From Parvularcula sp. (GTDB lineage Bacteria > Pseudomonadota > Alphaproteobacteria > Caulobacterales > Parvularculaceae), in the NCBI GenBank assembly GCA_002704915.1, contig PAIP01000075.1, forward strand, positions 39,242 to 103,241: DNA of 64,000 bases, read 5' to 3'. Shown here piece after piece: positions 51,095 to 60,945 of the stretch (position 1 is the stretch's first letter; every line of letters begins with the position of its first letter). Under the pieces are notes generated by a model, which was given only the letters and a program-made list of their open reading frames with translations, did no database searches and was not told the origin of the DNA. Both the position numbers and the translations under genes were made by a program.

Positions 51095-51799
51095 TCAGGA
51101 AACAATGGGATCTTCAATCGCTACCGTCGACATGATGTCGCGCGGGGTCACGCCGAACATATTGCGCATTGTCCGTGAAAAATGCGCGGCGTCCGAAAAG
51201 CCGGCCGCATGGGCCGCGTGAGTGGCGTTCTCGCCCGCGCCAATTGCGAGCATTGCGCGGCGCAGGCGTCGCCATAACACAAATTGCCGCAAGGAAAGTT
51301 CTGTTGTCATTCGAAAGAGTTCCGCAAAGCGGCTCTTTGAAAGGTTGCAAGCAAGTGCGATGTCCTCGAGGCGAACCGGCGCGTCAAGGCCTTGCTCGAT
51401 CAGGCGGATAGCGTCGACTATCCTTGGTTCTGTATAAACGCCCAGCAATGACAGGTCGATCTCGTCGCCCCGGCGCAGTTTTTGCGCTAGCTTTCGATAT
51501 AGAGGGACAGCGCGGTCGCGTTCCGTCAAGTTCTTTTCGCCGGCCTCAAGATGCAACAGAGCAGACTCCACGTACAAAATGTCTAGTGGCTCCGGTCGTG
51601 GCGCAAGCTGGTGGCGCGTGTTGGATGGTATAAAGATGATCTCGCCCGCGACATAGTCGCCGTCAACAATCGCGGAGGTGGGCGAAATTCGGCCGCAAAT
51701 CAATTGAACCGCATAGTGGGCGTGAGGAGTGTTGTCGCCGGCGAGCCCGCGATAAAAGGCCCAGCCGTCGCCGAGCGCCAATCCGCCCGTCCATTTCAT
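51095..51799 (-). CDS. AraC-family transcriptional regulator
   Basis: 234 residues. The N-terminal half is a cupin-like effector domain (AHYAVQLICGRIS, GEIIFIPSNTRHQLAP) and the C-terminal half carries two helix-turn-helix units, with LEDIALACNLSKSRFAELFR and ATHAAHAAGFSDAAHFSRTMRNMFGVTPRDI. It binds DNA as an activator or repressor on sensing a small ligand. It converges with the sterol-desaturase gene and reads away from the cytochrome c gene at 51815, which lies upstream on the same strand (16 bp apart), so may share its transcript. Confidence 0.9.
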   Translation of the reverse strand: MKWTGGLALGDGWAFYRGLAGDNTPHAHYAVQLICGRISPTSAIVDGDYVAGEIIFIPSNTRHQLAPRPEPLDILYVESALLHLEAGEKNLTERDRAVPLYRKLAQKLRRGDEIDLSLLGVYTEPRIVDAIRLIEQGLDAPVRLEDIALACNLSKSRFAELFRMTTELSLRQFVLWRRLRRAMLAIGAGENATHAAHAAGFSDAAHFSRTMRNMFGVTPRDIMSTVAIEDPIVS

Positions 51800-51814
51800 C
51801 CGCCCTCGCGACAG

Positions 51815-52483
51815 TTAGTTCTTGTTTATCGCCTCGACCTTATACTCCTTGCGCATATAGGCCAGAACATCGGCTATGTCCTGTTCTGAAAGATCGGGAT
51901 TGCCGCCCATCGGCGGCATGGCCATGAGCGAGCCCTCACTTTGATACCCGTTTATGATATTTGTGAGAACGAAGTCGTCGGAAATGGCGAGACGGCCGTT
52001 TGTCAATGTTAAGTCCGGTACGCCCTCTATCGATCCCCTGCCGTCGGCGCCGTGGCATGCGATGCAGGTTTGCGAATAGACTTCAAGCCCGCGCGCCGGG
52101 TCGCCCGGATTGAGGTGCGCGTATGAAGAAAACGCTGCGCCCGCTGCGGGTGCAGCGGAATAGCCGCCGCTGTCGCTGGCGCTGGATATTAAAAACGCCT
52201 TGATGTCGTCGGCGACGGAGCCGGGGAGATTGGCGCGCACGCGCATATGCGTTACCGAGACGTTCCATAGTTCGGCGTTGAGTTCGCTCGGCGAGCGGAG
52301 GTTGTGGCAGCGGGAACAATGATTGGCCCAGGCCTGCGCGCCGCGTGCAATGGAAGCGGCGTCGCCGGTCGTTGTTTGAGGTTGTTCTTGCGCGGGGGCC
52401 GTCGTCTGCGCTGTCGTTTGTACAATGAGCAGTCCGACTGCAAGAGGGACGCTTGCGCCGAGAATCAATAGGGATTTCTTCAT
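51815..52483 (-). CDS. Exported dihaem cytochrome c
   Basis: 222 residues with a signal peptide and two CxxCH haem sites, Cys56-His60 (CSRCH) and Cys140-His144 (CIACH). A Met in LMAMPPMGG can be the axial ligand of the second haem. Between the haems is a Ser/Ala-rich linker. The architecture is that of class I tandem cytochromes carrying electrons in the periplasm. It lies 23 bp after the porin gene on the same strand, suggesting cotranscription. The partner oxidase or reductase is unknown. Confidence 0.9.
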   Translation of the reverse strand: MKKSLLILGASVPLAVGLLIVQTTAQTTAPAQEQPQTTTGDAASIARGAQAWANHCSRCHNLRSPSELNAELWNVSVTHMRVRANLPGSVADDIKAFLISSASDSGGYSAAPAAGAAFSSYAHLNPGDPARGLEVYSQTCIACHGADGRGSIEGVPDLTLTNGRLAISDDFVLTNIINGYQSEGSLMAMPPMGGNPDLSEQDIADVLAYMRKEYKVEAINKN

Positions 52484-52506
52484 TACATGTGCCTTTCCAT
52501 GAGGGC

Positions 52507-54123
52507 CTAAAAGCCGTAGGCAAGCTGCAGCAGGAACCTGGTTTCAGAATCCGGCTCATCATCGTGACGGGCCGTGAAATCGCGAAATTGCGCGACGCCC
52601 CTGGCGACAATGGACGGCGCGATCCAGTAGTTGAGGCCGATATCGAGCCTTTCCTCCGCCGCTTCTTCGGCGAGTTCCTCAAGGCCGGTAATGCGAAACT
52701 CCCCATAGCGAACCACCGGCTCAAAACGTGCGATCACCTTGTGATCGGTGAGACCGGACAGGCTGTAAGCAATTTGCGCATACCAGGCCTCAAGCTCTAG
52801 CTCGGGCAGGGCGGCGACGCCCCCGGACCCTTCAAATGCCGTGTTCATCGGGTCCCGGGTGGCGTTGAGATACTCACCGCGGATATCCCAAGGGCCGCGT
52901 GTATAGGCGGCGTCAGCGCCCCATAAGGTGACCTTTGCGTCTGTCGGCATGAGACCGCTCAGATCATCCAGCAACGGCGCATCATCATCATGATCGTCCG
53001 GCTCTTCATCGCCGTGATCGTCACCTTCTTCGGCATCAGACGAACCAGAAACATCGCCGATCAGAAACGACCCGCCGAATTCAAGATAAGGAAGCGGCAA
53101 AAAACCAATCCGTCCACTGACGGCCTTGTTGGAGTTATCGTCGGCGCCTTTGGCTTCGAATTCGACGCCGCCTTCATGGCTGAGACGCGGGCCGTTGCCG
53201 ATCGCGACAGAGTAAGTCGCGATCATTTCGTCGCCAATCAAGAAGCCGCCGCGCAGCATCGCGCCGGTGTCGCTCGCCGGCTGAACGCCGTCATGGCCGA
53301 AGCCCGGAGGCGGGTCGGCGAGGCGATTGATCCAGGTCGGGTGCAGTCTTTCCTGAAACTGACCGACAGGGCTTAAGAACTGACCAAGCACCAGCGTCGC
53401 GCTGTCGTGAAGAAAGATATCGGCTTGGGCGTATTCCAACTCGAATTCCGTCTCGCCGTCGCCGTCGACAGATATTTCGGCTTCGGCCTCAATCAGGATC
53501 AGATCCTTGTACTGGAAATGGAACGCCGGGTTGAAACGCGCAGCAGAGAAGTCGGCGGTCGTTTCGCCGTCAAAGTCGGAGACGATAAACGTCGCGTCGG
53601 CATAACCGGCGAGGTGCCAGCTGGTGTCCGCCCAACCGGGGATCCGTTGATAGGGAACGCCGCCCATGGGCATCGGTTGACGGTCATCCGGAGCGGATTG
53701 GTTTTGCGCCGCTGGCGCTTGTCCGGCGTCCTGATTGGCCATGGCGACTTGGGTTGGCGTGTCGATCGCCGTCACCGGCTGCAGGGTTGCGGTTGTCGCA
53801 GCCAAAGCGCCCTCGCGGCAATCAAATCCTGCATTTGTCAATTTGTCGATGAGTGATTGCGCTTTGTCGGCGCAGAACGCCATGGAATTGCTCGACCGCC
53901 AGAGCATTTGATCGGGAACATTTTCATCGGGCTTGCGATAATGAACTTCGCAGACCGGTATTCCCGACGCAGGCGCGATCACTTCGATGCTGCGGTCGAC
54001 ATTCCAGGCCGAACAAACGTGGCTTGATTGCGCCGCCGCTGTTGTCGTCATCATTACAAACATAATTGCCGAAGAGCCGAAAAGAAGCTGAGATCTATGA
54101 TTGGAGTTTTGATTATGGCGCAT
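52507..54123 (-). CDS. Outer-membrane porin-like protein with Cys-bearing N-terminal domain
   Basis: 538 residues: signal (AIMFVMMTTTAAAQS), a ~90-residue soluble N-terminal part with Cys residues (HVCSAWN, IPVCEV, AFCADKAQ, FDCREG), a linker and then a beta barrel ending in LLQLAYGF. Barrel blocks such as VLGQFLSPVGQFQERLHPTWINRLADPPP resemble phosphate-selective (OprO/P-like) porins. A long acidic loop (EEGDDHGDEEPDDHDDDAP) may bind cations. The fused N-terminal domain is unusual. It is upstream of the dihaem cytochrome gene and divergent from another cytochrome c. Confidence 0.75.
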   Translation of the reverse strand: MRHNQNSNHRSQLLFGSSAIMFVMMTTTAAAQSSHVCSAWNVDRSIEVIAPASGIPVCEVHYRKPDENVPDQMLWRSSNSMAFCADKAQSLIDKLTNAGFDCREGALAATTATLQPVTAIDTPTQVAMANQDAGQAPAAQNQSAPDDRQPMPMGGVPYQRIPGWADTSWHLAGYADATFIVSDFDGETTADFSAARFNPAFHFQYKDLILIEAEAEISVDGDGETEFELEYAQADIFLHDSATLVLGQFLSPVGQFQERLHPTWINRLADPPPGFGHDGVQPASDTGAMLRGGFLIGDEMIATYSVAIGNGPRLSHEGGVEFEAKGADDNSNKAVSGRIGFLPLPYLEFGGSFLIGDVSGSSDAEEGDDHGDEEPDDHDDDAPLLDDLSGLMPTDAKVTLWGADAAYTRGPWDIRGEYLNATRDPMNTAFEGSGGVAALPELELEAWYAQIAYSLSGLTDHKVIARFEPVVRYGEFRITGLEELAEEAAEERLDIGLNYWIAPSIVARGVAQFRDFTARHDDEPDSETRFLLQLAYGF

Positions 54124-54403
54124 TGTCGCCCCCTTCTCGTGACGTTCGATGCGGTTTCATTGGGTCCGCGCCTGAACGACTTCCTTTACGGATGAGCGCC
54201 GCTGCTCCCTCAGATTTGAAATGCGACATTGTGACGGGAGAGTTTCGGGCCGGTCGCGCGTTTCGGCGCGGCGGTCTCATGGCGCGCTGAGAATTCCTCA
54301 AGATGATGGTGAGGGAATGTTGCGCTTGGCGCGTATGAGCGGTTCGCTGCTGATGTCTCCGGCGTCAGCCGATTTCGCGCATGCAATAATTTGGGAGACG
54401 CTG

Positions 54404-54892
54404 ATGACGGAACAAAGAACCCTGACGCTGAAAATGATCGCAGCTGGCGCCGCCGCGTTGGTTTTTACAGCGGCAGCCGCGCAAGAGGCGGCTGCGCCAG
54501 AAGCGGTTTCGGAACAGGAAGTCGCCAAGGCCCTCACTGATATGAGCATCATTCCCGCCGGCAAACGGTCGTTCGTCAAATGCCAGGCTTGCCATATGGT
54601 CGGCGAAAATTTTCAGCGTCGCGCCGGTCCGCCTCTGAATGGCGTTGTCGGGCGCGCCGCGGGGAAGAATGAAGAGTTTCGATATTCCCCAGGCATGAAC
54701 ACGGTGGCTGCTGAAGGCCTTGTTTGGACTGTGGAAAATCTCGATGCGTACCTGAAAGCGCCGCGCGAGGTCGTGCCGGGCACGACTATGGGATTTGCAG
54801 GCATTCCGAAGGCGGAAGAACGCGCGGCGCTGATCGCCTACTTGGCATCGTTTAAAGAGGACGGCTCGCGTGTTGAGGGCGCGACCGAATAA
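54404..54892 (+). CDS. Exported monohaem cytochrome c
   Basis: 162 residues from the ATG at 54404, with GGGAG upstream; a long frame before it has no support. A signal (ALVFTAAAAQ) precedes a class I cytochrome with haem site Cys60-His64 (CQACH) and axial Met in TTMGFAG. The segment AGPPLNGVVGRAAGKNEEFRYSPGMNTV is typical of cytochrome c2-like soluble carriers. Divergent from the porin and facing the cis/trans isomerase gene. Carries electrons in the periplasm. Confidence 0.9.
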   Translation: MTEQRTLTLKMIAAGAAALVFTAAAAQEAAAPEAVSEQEVAKALTDMSIIPAGKRSFVKCQACHMVGENFQRRAGPPLNGVVGRAAGKNEEFRYSPGMNTVAAEGLVWTVENLDAYLKAPREVVPGTTMGFAGIPKAEERAALIAYLASFKEDGSRVEGATE

Positions 54893-54932
54893 TCGCTTGT
54901 CTCAACGATGAATTTACGATGCGCGCTGAACA

Positions 54933-57326
54933 TTACGGATCAGCGTAACGATTGAGGTCTAAAAGACCGCCGGACGACGCCGGCCCGCGCATAACGACAT
55001 CCTGAAAAAAATCGGCAGTCGCCCAAAACACTGGGCTTGACCGTCTGACGCCATAGGCGTCGACAAAATCGAGCCACGCTTTCTCGTTACGAACGGCTTT
55101 CAGATTTTGAATGAATTCGTCCTCTTCATATTCGCTGATCACGAAAAACAGATTCGGGTAGCTGCCGATATGCCCGTCGACGACTGTGACCGCATCCTTT
55201 TCCGGTTCGCGCCGCAGGTTTTCGCCAAAAAGAAACGCGACATTTGTGTGTTCCTTGTCATGGATGAGCGAAACCATGCGGTCTGTGGCATCCGCGCGGA
55301 CGATCCGCACGTAAGCCAGGTCCGGCAGAAAGCGAACCCATGGACCTTGCGTCGATGATAGCGCCGCGAGAGGTGCGCGGTGCTGCGCGCCGCCTGAGCC
55401 TTCGTTCCGGTGTCGATTGATTTCGTCCGATTTTACAACGCCGCTTCGGTCGCGCGTCAGGGCGCTCATGAGGAATTCGTTTTTCGGATCGTCGGTCGCA
55501 TATGGAACTTGCGTCGCGCGACCGATGTCGATGGGCGGCTTGTGATAAAGCGTCCGGATTTTCGCATGCCCGCCCCGGTACCAGGAATCATGAAGCGGCC
55601 GCCTGATGTCAGGAGGCAGGAAAGACAGAAACAGGCTTTCGCTTTCCATGCGCAGGAGATCCATATAAACACGCGTCGCAATCTGGTGTTCGACGGCGCC
55701 GAATACGTCGAAACCGGCGACGAGATTGTAGTAAATCCGTTCAAGCGTCGGGAAATCGATAACCCATGCGGTTTCCGGCGCAGCGCCGACAAAACCGCCG
55801 ACGACGGTGGCGTTGTCGAAATGACGAAAGATGGTAAGGAGCGCCGGCCCCCTGCCGGTTTCGCCGAGCCATATGTCGTCGACGGCAGGACCTTTGTTCT
55901 CGGGATCTGCTTCGCGATATCGGCTGTCGCGTAGCTCCTCATATGTCTTGTGATGCTCAAGGTAGCTTGGAAACAAACGCTCTGGTAGCGGGGCGTCGGC
56001 AAGCGCTGCGGGAAGTCCAAGAAAGGGTGTCGCCGCCGCCAGATAATCGGCGTCCGTCACGGCGGGATCCGCGTCCGGATCGAGAAACATGACCCAGAAG
56101 CGGTCCTCGATGACGTTGACAGCCACCTGACCGCGGCAGACCGGGCCGCGAATGAAAGTGCGGATAAAATATTCCGCGTCGTCAAGCAGGAATTCATAAC
56201 GCGCCCGGGCAGGTATCGCGGCGAAGGCGGCGAAAGGGTTCGAGGCGACAGAAGGCTCATAAGAGGGCGTAGCGTCGATGTTCCATTCTTCATTGAAAAA
56301 CAGTACGCGATAGCGGGCAAGGCGGTCGGGCCCTAGCGCATAGGTGATGTGGGTCTTGTGCAGGATCGTCTCTTCAATCGGCGCCAGCCGGTAGTAAAAG
56401 TCATCTGTACCGGGATCGTCATAGGGACGGCGCGTTGCAATAATATCGACGGGCTCGTTCGGCGGCGTTCTCGAACGCACCAGGTTGAAGTATCCGGCGT
56501 CTTCGCGTTGTGGAAAGTAGAGATGGGCGAGAAACAGATGCTCATAAAAATATCGGGCGATGAGACGTTCTTTCGGTGATTGTCCGTTTAGAAATTTCTC
56601 CCATTCGCTGATTTCAGCTTGGGCGATATTTGGCGTCGCCTGCTGGCGTAGCAGGGCAGGCGCGCCGGCGCCGACCCAGGCGGCTAGCGCCGACCATTCC
56701 TCGTCGGCGAGGGGCGCCACGCCATAAGGCATGCCGCCGAATGGGTTGTCACGCTCATAACGATCTATTTCCGTTGGTGCGGGGCATGTAAGGTCTCTTG
56801 TGATGCCGAGATCAATGGAGTCCGGCAGCGGCGCGTTTGCGGATACCGGATGCGCTCGTCCCAGCGCCAGCATTCTGTACAATATAGACTGTGTCCGGTC
56901 GGCGTCAGTCGCAGAGGCCGCGACATCAAAAAAATCAAGCTTGCGCCATTCATCGATAGAAGACGCGTCGATTCCGAGTCTCGTCAGCGGCGCTTCGGAT
57001 AGACGCGATGAATCATAAACAGGCAGTTTCGTTGCGCCCCGCGCAACGCCTTCATCCGAGGTCATCCGGAACTGACAGGGCGCGTCGTAACATCCGTGGC
57101 ATACGACGCATCGGCGCTCGATCGTTCTCGGAAGGCCGGCCGGGTCGTACGTGTCGGTTGGCGCCGCGACGGTCAGGGTCGCGTCGTGACGCGGTGCGTT
57201 CCGATTGAGCAGAGCACTGAGCGCCAGCGCGATGATCGCGAAAACGATCGCAATGACGCCAAGGTGGAACGCCGCGCGGCGACGTCTTGTTCTCAGCGTC
57301 GATTCCGGGTTGTCAGCTTCGGTCAT
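54933..57326 (-). CDS. cti: Cytochrome-type fatty acid cis/trans isomerase
   Basis: 797 residues with an N-terminal membrane anchor (LGVIAIVFAIIALALSALL) and a c-type haem site at Cys73-His77 (CVVCH), followed by a long domain found only in Cti. Recognised stretches are ERLIARYFYEHLFLAHLYFP and TYALGPDRLARYRVLFF. Cti turns cis-unsaturated membrane fatty acids to trans ones directly, stiffening the membrane under solvent or heat stress. It works in the periplasm. The haem suggests redox control, and two cytochrome c genes lie next to it. Confidence 0.93.
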   Translation of the reverse strand: MTEADNPESTLRTRRRRAAFHLGVIAIVFAIIALALSALLNRNAPRHDATLTVAAPTDTYDPAGLPRTIERRCVVCHGCYDAPCQFRMTSDEGVARGATKLPVYDSSRLSEAPLTRLGIDASSIDEWRKLDFFDVAASATDADRTQSILYRMLALGRAHPVSANAPLPDSIDLGITRDLTCPAPTEIDRYERDNPFGGMPYGVAPLADEEWSALAAWVGAGAPALLRQQATPNIAQAEISEWEKFLNGQSPKERLIARYFYEHLFLAHLYFPQREDAGYFNLVRSRTPPNEPVDIIATRRPYDDPGTDDFYYRLAPIEETILHKTHITYALGPDRLARYRVLFFNEEWNIDATPSYEPSVASNPFAAFAAIPARARYEFLLDDAEYFIRTFIRGPVCRGQVAVNVIEDRFWVMFLDPDADPAVTDADYLAAATPFLGLPAALADAPLPERLFPSYLEHHKTYEELRDSRYREADPENKGPAVDDIWLGETGRGPALLTIFRHFDNATVVGGFVGAAPETAWVIDFPTLERIYYNLVAGFDVFGAVEHQIATRVYMDLLRMESESLFLSFLPPDIRRPLHDSWYRGGHAKIRTLYHKPPIDIGRATQVPYATDDPKNEFLMSALTRDRSGVVKSDEINRHRNEGSGGAQHRAPLAALSSTQGPWVRFLPDLAYVRIVRADATDRMVSLIHDKEHTNVAFLFGENLRREPEKDAVTVVDGHIGSYPNLFFVISEYEEDEFIQNLKAVRNEKAWLDFVDAYGVRRSSPVFWATADFFQDVVMRGPASSGGLLDLNRYADP

Positions 57327-57604
57327 TGTCAGTCGTTCCTGAGGTTCCGCCTCCTCTCGTTCGAAACGGACCCTTTGTGAAGCGCCGTTCTGGCGGCATA
57401 CCTTGTTTTCGCAAGCCTAAGCGAATTTATCGTTTAAGTCCCGCTCCAGAAGACCGCAAAAAATTCGCGGGATTGCGCCGACTGGTGCGTATAGCCGGAA
57501 AACCATTTGCAGATGCGCCATCGGCGCGTCGACGCCGGGCGTTGCTCGTTTCCGGCGAAGGAAACGCTTGCGCGCCACCAGGAGCGCGAATTTCGCTGAG
57601 GGGC

Positions 57605-58240
57605 ATGGAACGGTCGATCATTACATTGTCAGGCCGCCGCGAGGCGCCTTTCTTTAAGGAGTTTCTTTTGGCTCGAAATCCGCGTCTGAAGATTTTTGCT
57701 GTCCACGACAGGGAAGATTTAGCGTCGGCAATCGACAGAACTGGCGGCGCAGCGCGGCTGATCGCGTTTGTGACAGATGTGATTGTTCCAACGCGGCTGC
57801 TGACGCGGCTCAACTTCACCCCTTATAATATTCATCCGGGCCCGCCTGAATATCCGGGGTCGCATCCGGAGAGTTTTGCGATCTGGGAAATGGCCGAAAC
57901 ATTCGGCGTCACGGCGCATGAGATGACGCCGCGCGTTGACGACGGACCGATCGTCGCTGTTTGCAGGTTTCCCATGCCGCTGTTACCCGAGCGCGTGGCG
58001 TTAGCAGACCTAACTTATGCAAGAGCCATTGAAGTATTCGCTGTTGTTGCGGCGCATTGCGCGGAGAGCAATGAACCGATGCCGCGAATGAACATCCAAT
58101 GGTCCGGTGTCAAGCGAACTCGGTCGCAGTTCAGGGCGTTATGCGGCGCGGCTTCCGACATGACCGGCAATGAGGCAGAGCGACTAAAGCGCGCCTGCGG
58201 CAACGCCATGACGCGTCAACACATAGCTGATGTCTTGTGA
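57605..58240 (+). CDS. Formyltransferase-family protein
   Basis: 211 residues from the ATG at 57605 (GAGGGG just before). The block LTRLNFTPYNIHPGPPEYPGSHPESFAIWE with the Asn-x-His-Pro motif and a later GVTAHEMTPRVDDGPIVA with the conserved Asp match the catalytic core of formyltransferases such as Fmt, PurN and ArnA-type. It lacks the C-terminal tRNA-binding domain of Fmt. It uses 10-formyl-tetrahydrofolate on an amino acid or sugar amine; substrate unknown. Alone on its strand between cti and the thiolase. A long upstream frame was judged artefactual. Confidence 0.8.
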   Translation: MERSIITLSGRREAPFFKEFLLARNPRLKIFAVHDREDLASAIDRTGGAARLIAFVTDVIVPTRLLTRLNFTPYNIHPGPPEYPGSHPESFAIWEMAETFGVTAHEMTPRVDDGPIVAVCRFPMPLLPERVALADLTYARAIEVFAVVAAHCAESNEPMPRMNIQWSGVKRTRSQFRALCGAASDMTGNEAERLKRACGNAMTRQHIADVL

Positions 58241-58615
58241 GGTGCGCTTGCGGCAAAAACGATCGCGATGGGCCGCCTGCCGCCAGGGTTGGGCTGGCGC
58301 GCGGGAGAGAAGAGAACTATTGCTGAGGGCGCCGATGATTTGAATGTTACGCCAAAAAGAGACTGGCGACCCCGCGCGATGCGTAATGCATGAAGCGCAC
58401 ATCCGTCTTTTGTACGAGCATTACGCGGTGGGTTCTCAACGCCATCGAAAATTTAAGGGCCCCGACCAGTGATCGGTGGAGATCGCTCGTAAAGTCCATA
58501 GCGCCGCACCGCTACCCCGGCATAAGCCTATGCGAATACTGAATATGGCCAGAACAGGCATGTTACTCAGCAAAGACGCAGCGAATGCATATGAATGAGA
58601 AAGGATGATGATCTC
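58241..58615. other. Gap between formyltransferase and thiolase genes
   Basis: About 375 bp. No reading frame of sensible composition or with a ribosome-binding site was found, and no tRNA or strong hairpin. It should hold the thiolase promoter; no clear -35/-10 pair could be named. Confidence 0.5.
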
Positions 58616-59806
58616 ATGACAGATAAGGAAGTCGTACTGTGTTCTCCGGTTCGCACGCCCATCGGCGCCTATGGCGGATCACTAAAGGATATGTCGGCGC
58701 CGGATCTCGGCCGCGTAGCGATCAGCGAATGTCTGGCGCGGGCGGGTCTCGATCCCGAGCGCGCCGAAACGGTGGTGATGGGACAGGTCATTCAGGCCGG
58801 CGCGAAAATGAACCCGGCGCGGCAGGCCGCAATCGGCGCCGGGCTCCCTGTCAAGGTTCCCGCGCTTACCGTCAATAGAGTTTGCGGTTCCGGCGCGCAG
58901 GCGATTGCAACAGCGGCGCAGGAGGTGATGCTCGGTCATATCAATTGCGCCGTCGCTGGCGGCATGGAGAACATGGACCAGGTGCCCTATCTTCTGCCGC
59001 GCGGCCGCTGGGGTCATCGCATGGGCGACGGCGTTCTTCATGACGCCATGCTCCATGACGGCCTTAACGACGCCTTTTCCGGTGAGCATTCGGGCTGGCA
59101 CACGGAAGATCTGGTCAAAAAATTCGATATCTCGCGAGAAGAGCAGGACCGCTGGGCCGCGCGCTCGCACCAGCGCTTCTCCGAAGCTCAGGCGGCCGGA
59201 AAGTTTGAGAGTGAAATCGTCCCGGTGGAGATGAAAACCCGCAAAGGCGCTGTAACTTTCGACCGGGATGAACAAAACCGGCCTGACACCACGATCGAAA
59301 CCCTGGCGAAACTTCGCCCGGCGTTTCGCGAGGATGGAACGATTACCGCCGGCAACGCGCCGGGTCTCAATAGCGGCGCGGCGGCGATGATTGTCGCCGA
59401 AGCGTCATGGGCCGCCGAAAATGGGTTAAAGCCGGTCGCGCGCCTTGTCTCTTACGGCGTCGGCGCCGTCGAACCGGAGATGTTCGGCCTCGGTCCCGTG
59501 CCGGCGGTGCGCGAGGCGTTGGAGCGCGCCGGCTGGACGGCCGCCGATTTGGGCCGCGTTGAAATCAACGAGGCGTTCGCGGCAATCGCGGTTGCGCTTG
59601 TCGGCGCGTTGGGGCTGAACGAAGACATTGTCAATGTCGAAGGAGGCGCCATCGCCCATGGCCATCCGATCGGCGCGACCGGTGCCGTCTTAACGACGCG
59701 GTTGTTGCACGCGATGGAGCGCGATGATGTCGGCAAAGGTCTTGTAACGCTCTGCATCGGCGGCGGCCAAGGCGTCGCGCTGGCGCTAGAGCGAATTGCT
59801 GAATAG
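58616..59806 (+). CDS. Acetyl-CoA C-acetyltransferase
   Basis: 396 residues from the ATG at 58616. Catalytic Cys90 is in NRVCGSGAQAI; the second Cys and the His are in CIGGGQG and HPIGATGA, with EINEAFA in the same half. It condenses two acetyl-CoA to acetoacetyl-CoA, or reverses this, for polyhydroxybutyrate or ketone metabolism. The ATG at 58595 would add seven residues without better support. No PHB genes adjoin it, so its pathway partner is outside the window. Confidence 0.93.
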   Translation: MTDKEVVLCSPVRTPIGAYGGSLKDMSAPDLGRVAISECLARAGLDPERAETVVMGQVIQAGAKMNPARQAAIGAGLPVKVPALTVNRVCGSGAQAIATAAQEVMLGHINCAVAGGMENMDQVPYLLPRGRWGHRMGDGVLHDAMLHDGLNDAFSGEHSGWHTEDLVKKFDISREEQDRWAARSHQRFSEAQAAGKFESEIVPVEMKTRKGAVTFDRDEQNRPDTTIETLAKLRPAFREDGTITAGNAPGLNSGAAAMIVAEASWAAENGLKPVARLVSYGVGAVEPEMFGLGPVPAVREALERAGWTAADLGRVEINEAFAAIAVALVGALGLNEDIVNVEGGAIAHGHPIGATGAVLTTRLLHAMERDDVGKGLVTLCIGGGQGVALALERIAE

Positions 59807-59838
59807 CTGCCGCCTTCATCAATGTGCGGCTGTTTCGT

Positions 59839-60942
59839 CTAGGCCAGTCGCCTGCGAAACAGCCATGCGCCGGCAGAAAGGGTGAAAGCGGCGATCAGGG
59901 CCATCGGCCAGGTGTGCGCGAAGATGACCGACGCGGGGATGTCCTTCATGAAGACCCCCTTGCAGATGAATATGAAATGCGTGATCGGATTGGTTTCCGT
60001 CAGCCATTGCAGCCAGTCCGGCATGTTTTCAATCGGCGTCGCATAACCTGACAATAAGACCGCCGGCATCATGTAGATGAACAGTCCGATGACGGCTTGC
60101 TGCTGGTTTGAGGCGAGGGATGAAATAAAAAGCCCGATTCCGATGATCGAAGTGAGAAAGACGGTCATTGAACCATAAAGAAGAATAAGAGAGCCGCGGA
60201 ATGGTACGCCGAGGACGAGCCATCCAAGCGCCAACATCGCCGTCGCGCTGGCAAGCGCAATGATCAGCGCCGGAACGGTTTTGCCGACCATGATTTCGAC
60301 TGGCTGCAGCGGCGAAACCAGGAGCTGTTCAAAGGTCCCAAGTTCGCGCTCGCGCGCGACGGTCAGCGCCGACACCATAAAACCCACGACGGCGGTGAGA
60401 ACCGCGAAGAGAGCGGGAACCGCGAACCACAAAGGTTCGAAATTCGGATTGAACCAGGCGCGCGCGATCACCGCCGTCGGCGGCGGCAATTTTTCGCGCG
60501 CAAGCTCCGCATTAAAGTTGGCGACGATTTGCACCGCGTAACCTTGCACGATCTGCGCGGCGTTGGACCTGCGCCCGTCGAGGACGAGCTGAACGTCCGC
60601 AGGCTTTCCGGCGGCGAGAAGCCGTGAGAAGTCGGCGCCGATTTGTATCGCCATGATCGCCTGCTTTGAATCGATGGCGCGGCTAATCGCCTGCGTGCTG
60701 TCGAGATAGACGATGTTTTCAAATGTCGGCGAGCCTTCAAAACGAGAGATCAGTTCGCGCGCCTCGATGCCGACATCTTGATTGTAGACGGCGATCGAGA
60801 CGTTTTTGACTTCCTGGGTGATGGCGAAGGCGTAAATAAGAAGCAGAAAAGGCGGCGAAAACAGAACCACCCATCGGGTCTGCGGGTCGCGCGCGCTCGC
60901 GAGCAGCTCCTTGACGATTAGGGCTTTAAGGCGTCCCCACAT
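59839..60942 (-). CDS. ABC-2 type transporter permease (second)
   Basis: 367 residues with an N-terminal anchor, a large external domain and five C-terminal helices of the ABC2 membrane family (GFMVSALTVARERELGTFEQLLVSPLQPVEIMVGK). The external part with NVSIAVYNQDVGIEARELI resembles YhhJ-type exporter permeases. It follows the first permease by 3 bp. Both permeases, the ATPase and the adaptor form one exporter operon. Confidence 0.9.
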   Translation of the reverse strand: MWGRLKALIVKELLASARDPQTRWVVLFSPPFLLLIYAFAITQEVKNVSIAVYNQDVGIEARELISRFEGSPTFENIVYLDSTQAISRAIDSKQAIMAIQIGADFSRLLAAGKPADVQLVLDGRRSNAAQIVQGYAVQIVANFNAELAREKLPPPTAVIARAWFNPNFEPLWFAVPALFAVLTAVVGFMVSALTVARERELGTFEQLLVSPLQPVEIMVGKTVPALIIALASATAMLALGWLVLGVPFRGSLILLYGSMTVFLTSIIGIGLFISSLASNQQQAVIGLFIYMMPAVLLSGYATPIENMPDWLQWLTETNPITHFIFICKGVFMKDIPASVIFAHTWPMALIAAFTLSAGAWLFRRRLA

Positions 60943-60945
60943 GGC

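Noticed and set aside
57287..57604. Long N-terminal extension of the formyltransferase
   Set aside because: It is Arg/Pro/Ser-rich without domain character and overlaps the cti start; the internal ATG with GAGGGG fits the family length.
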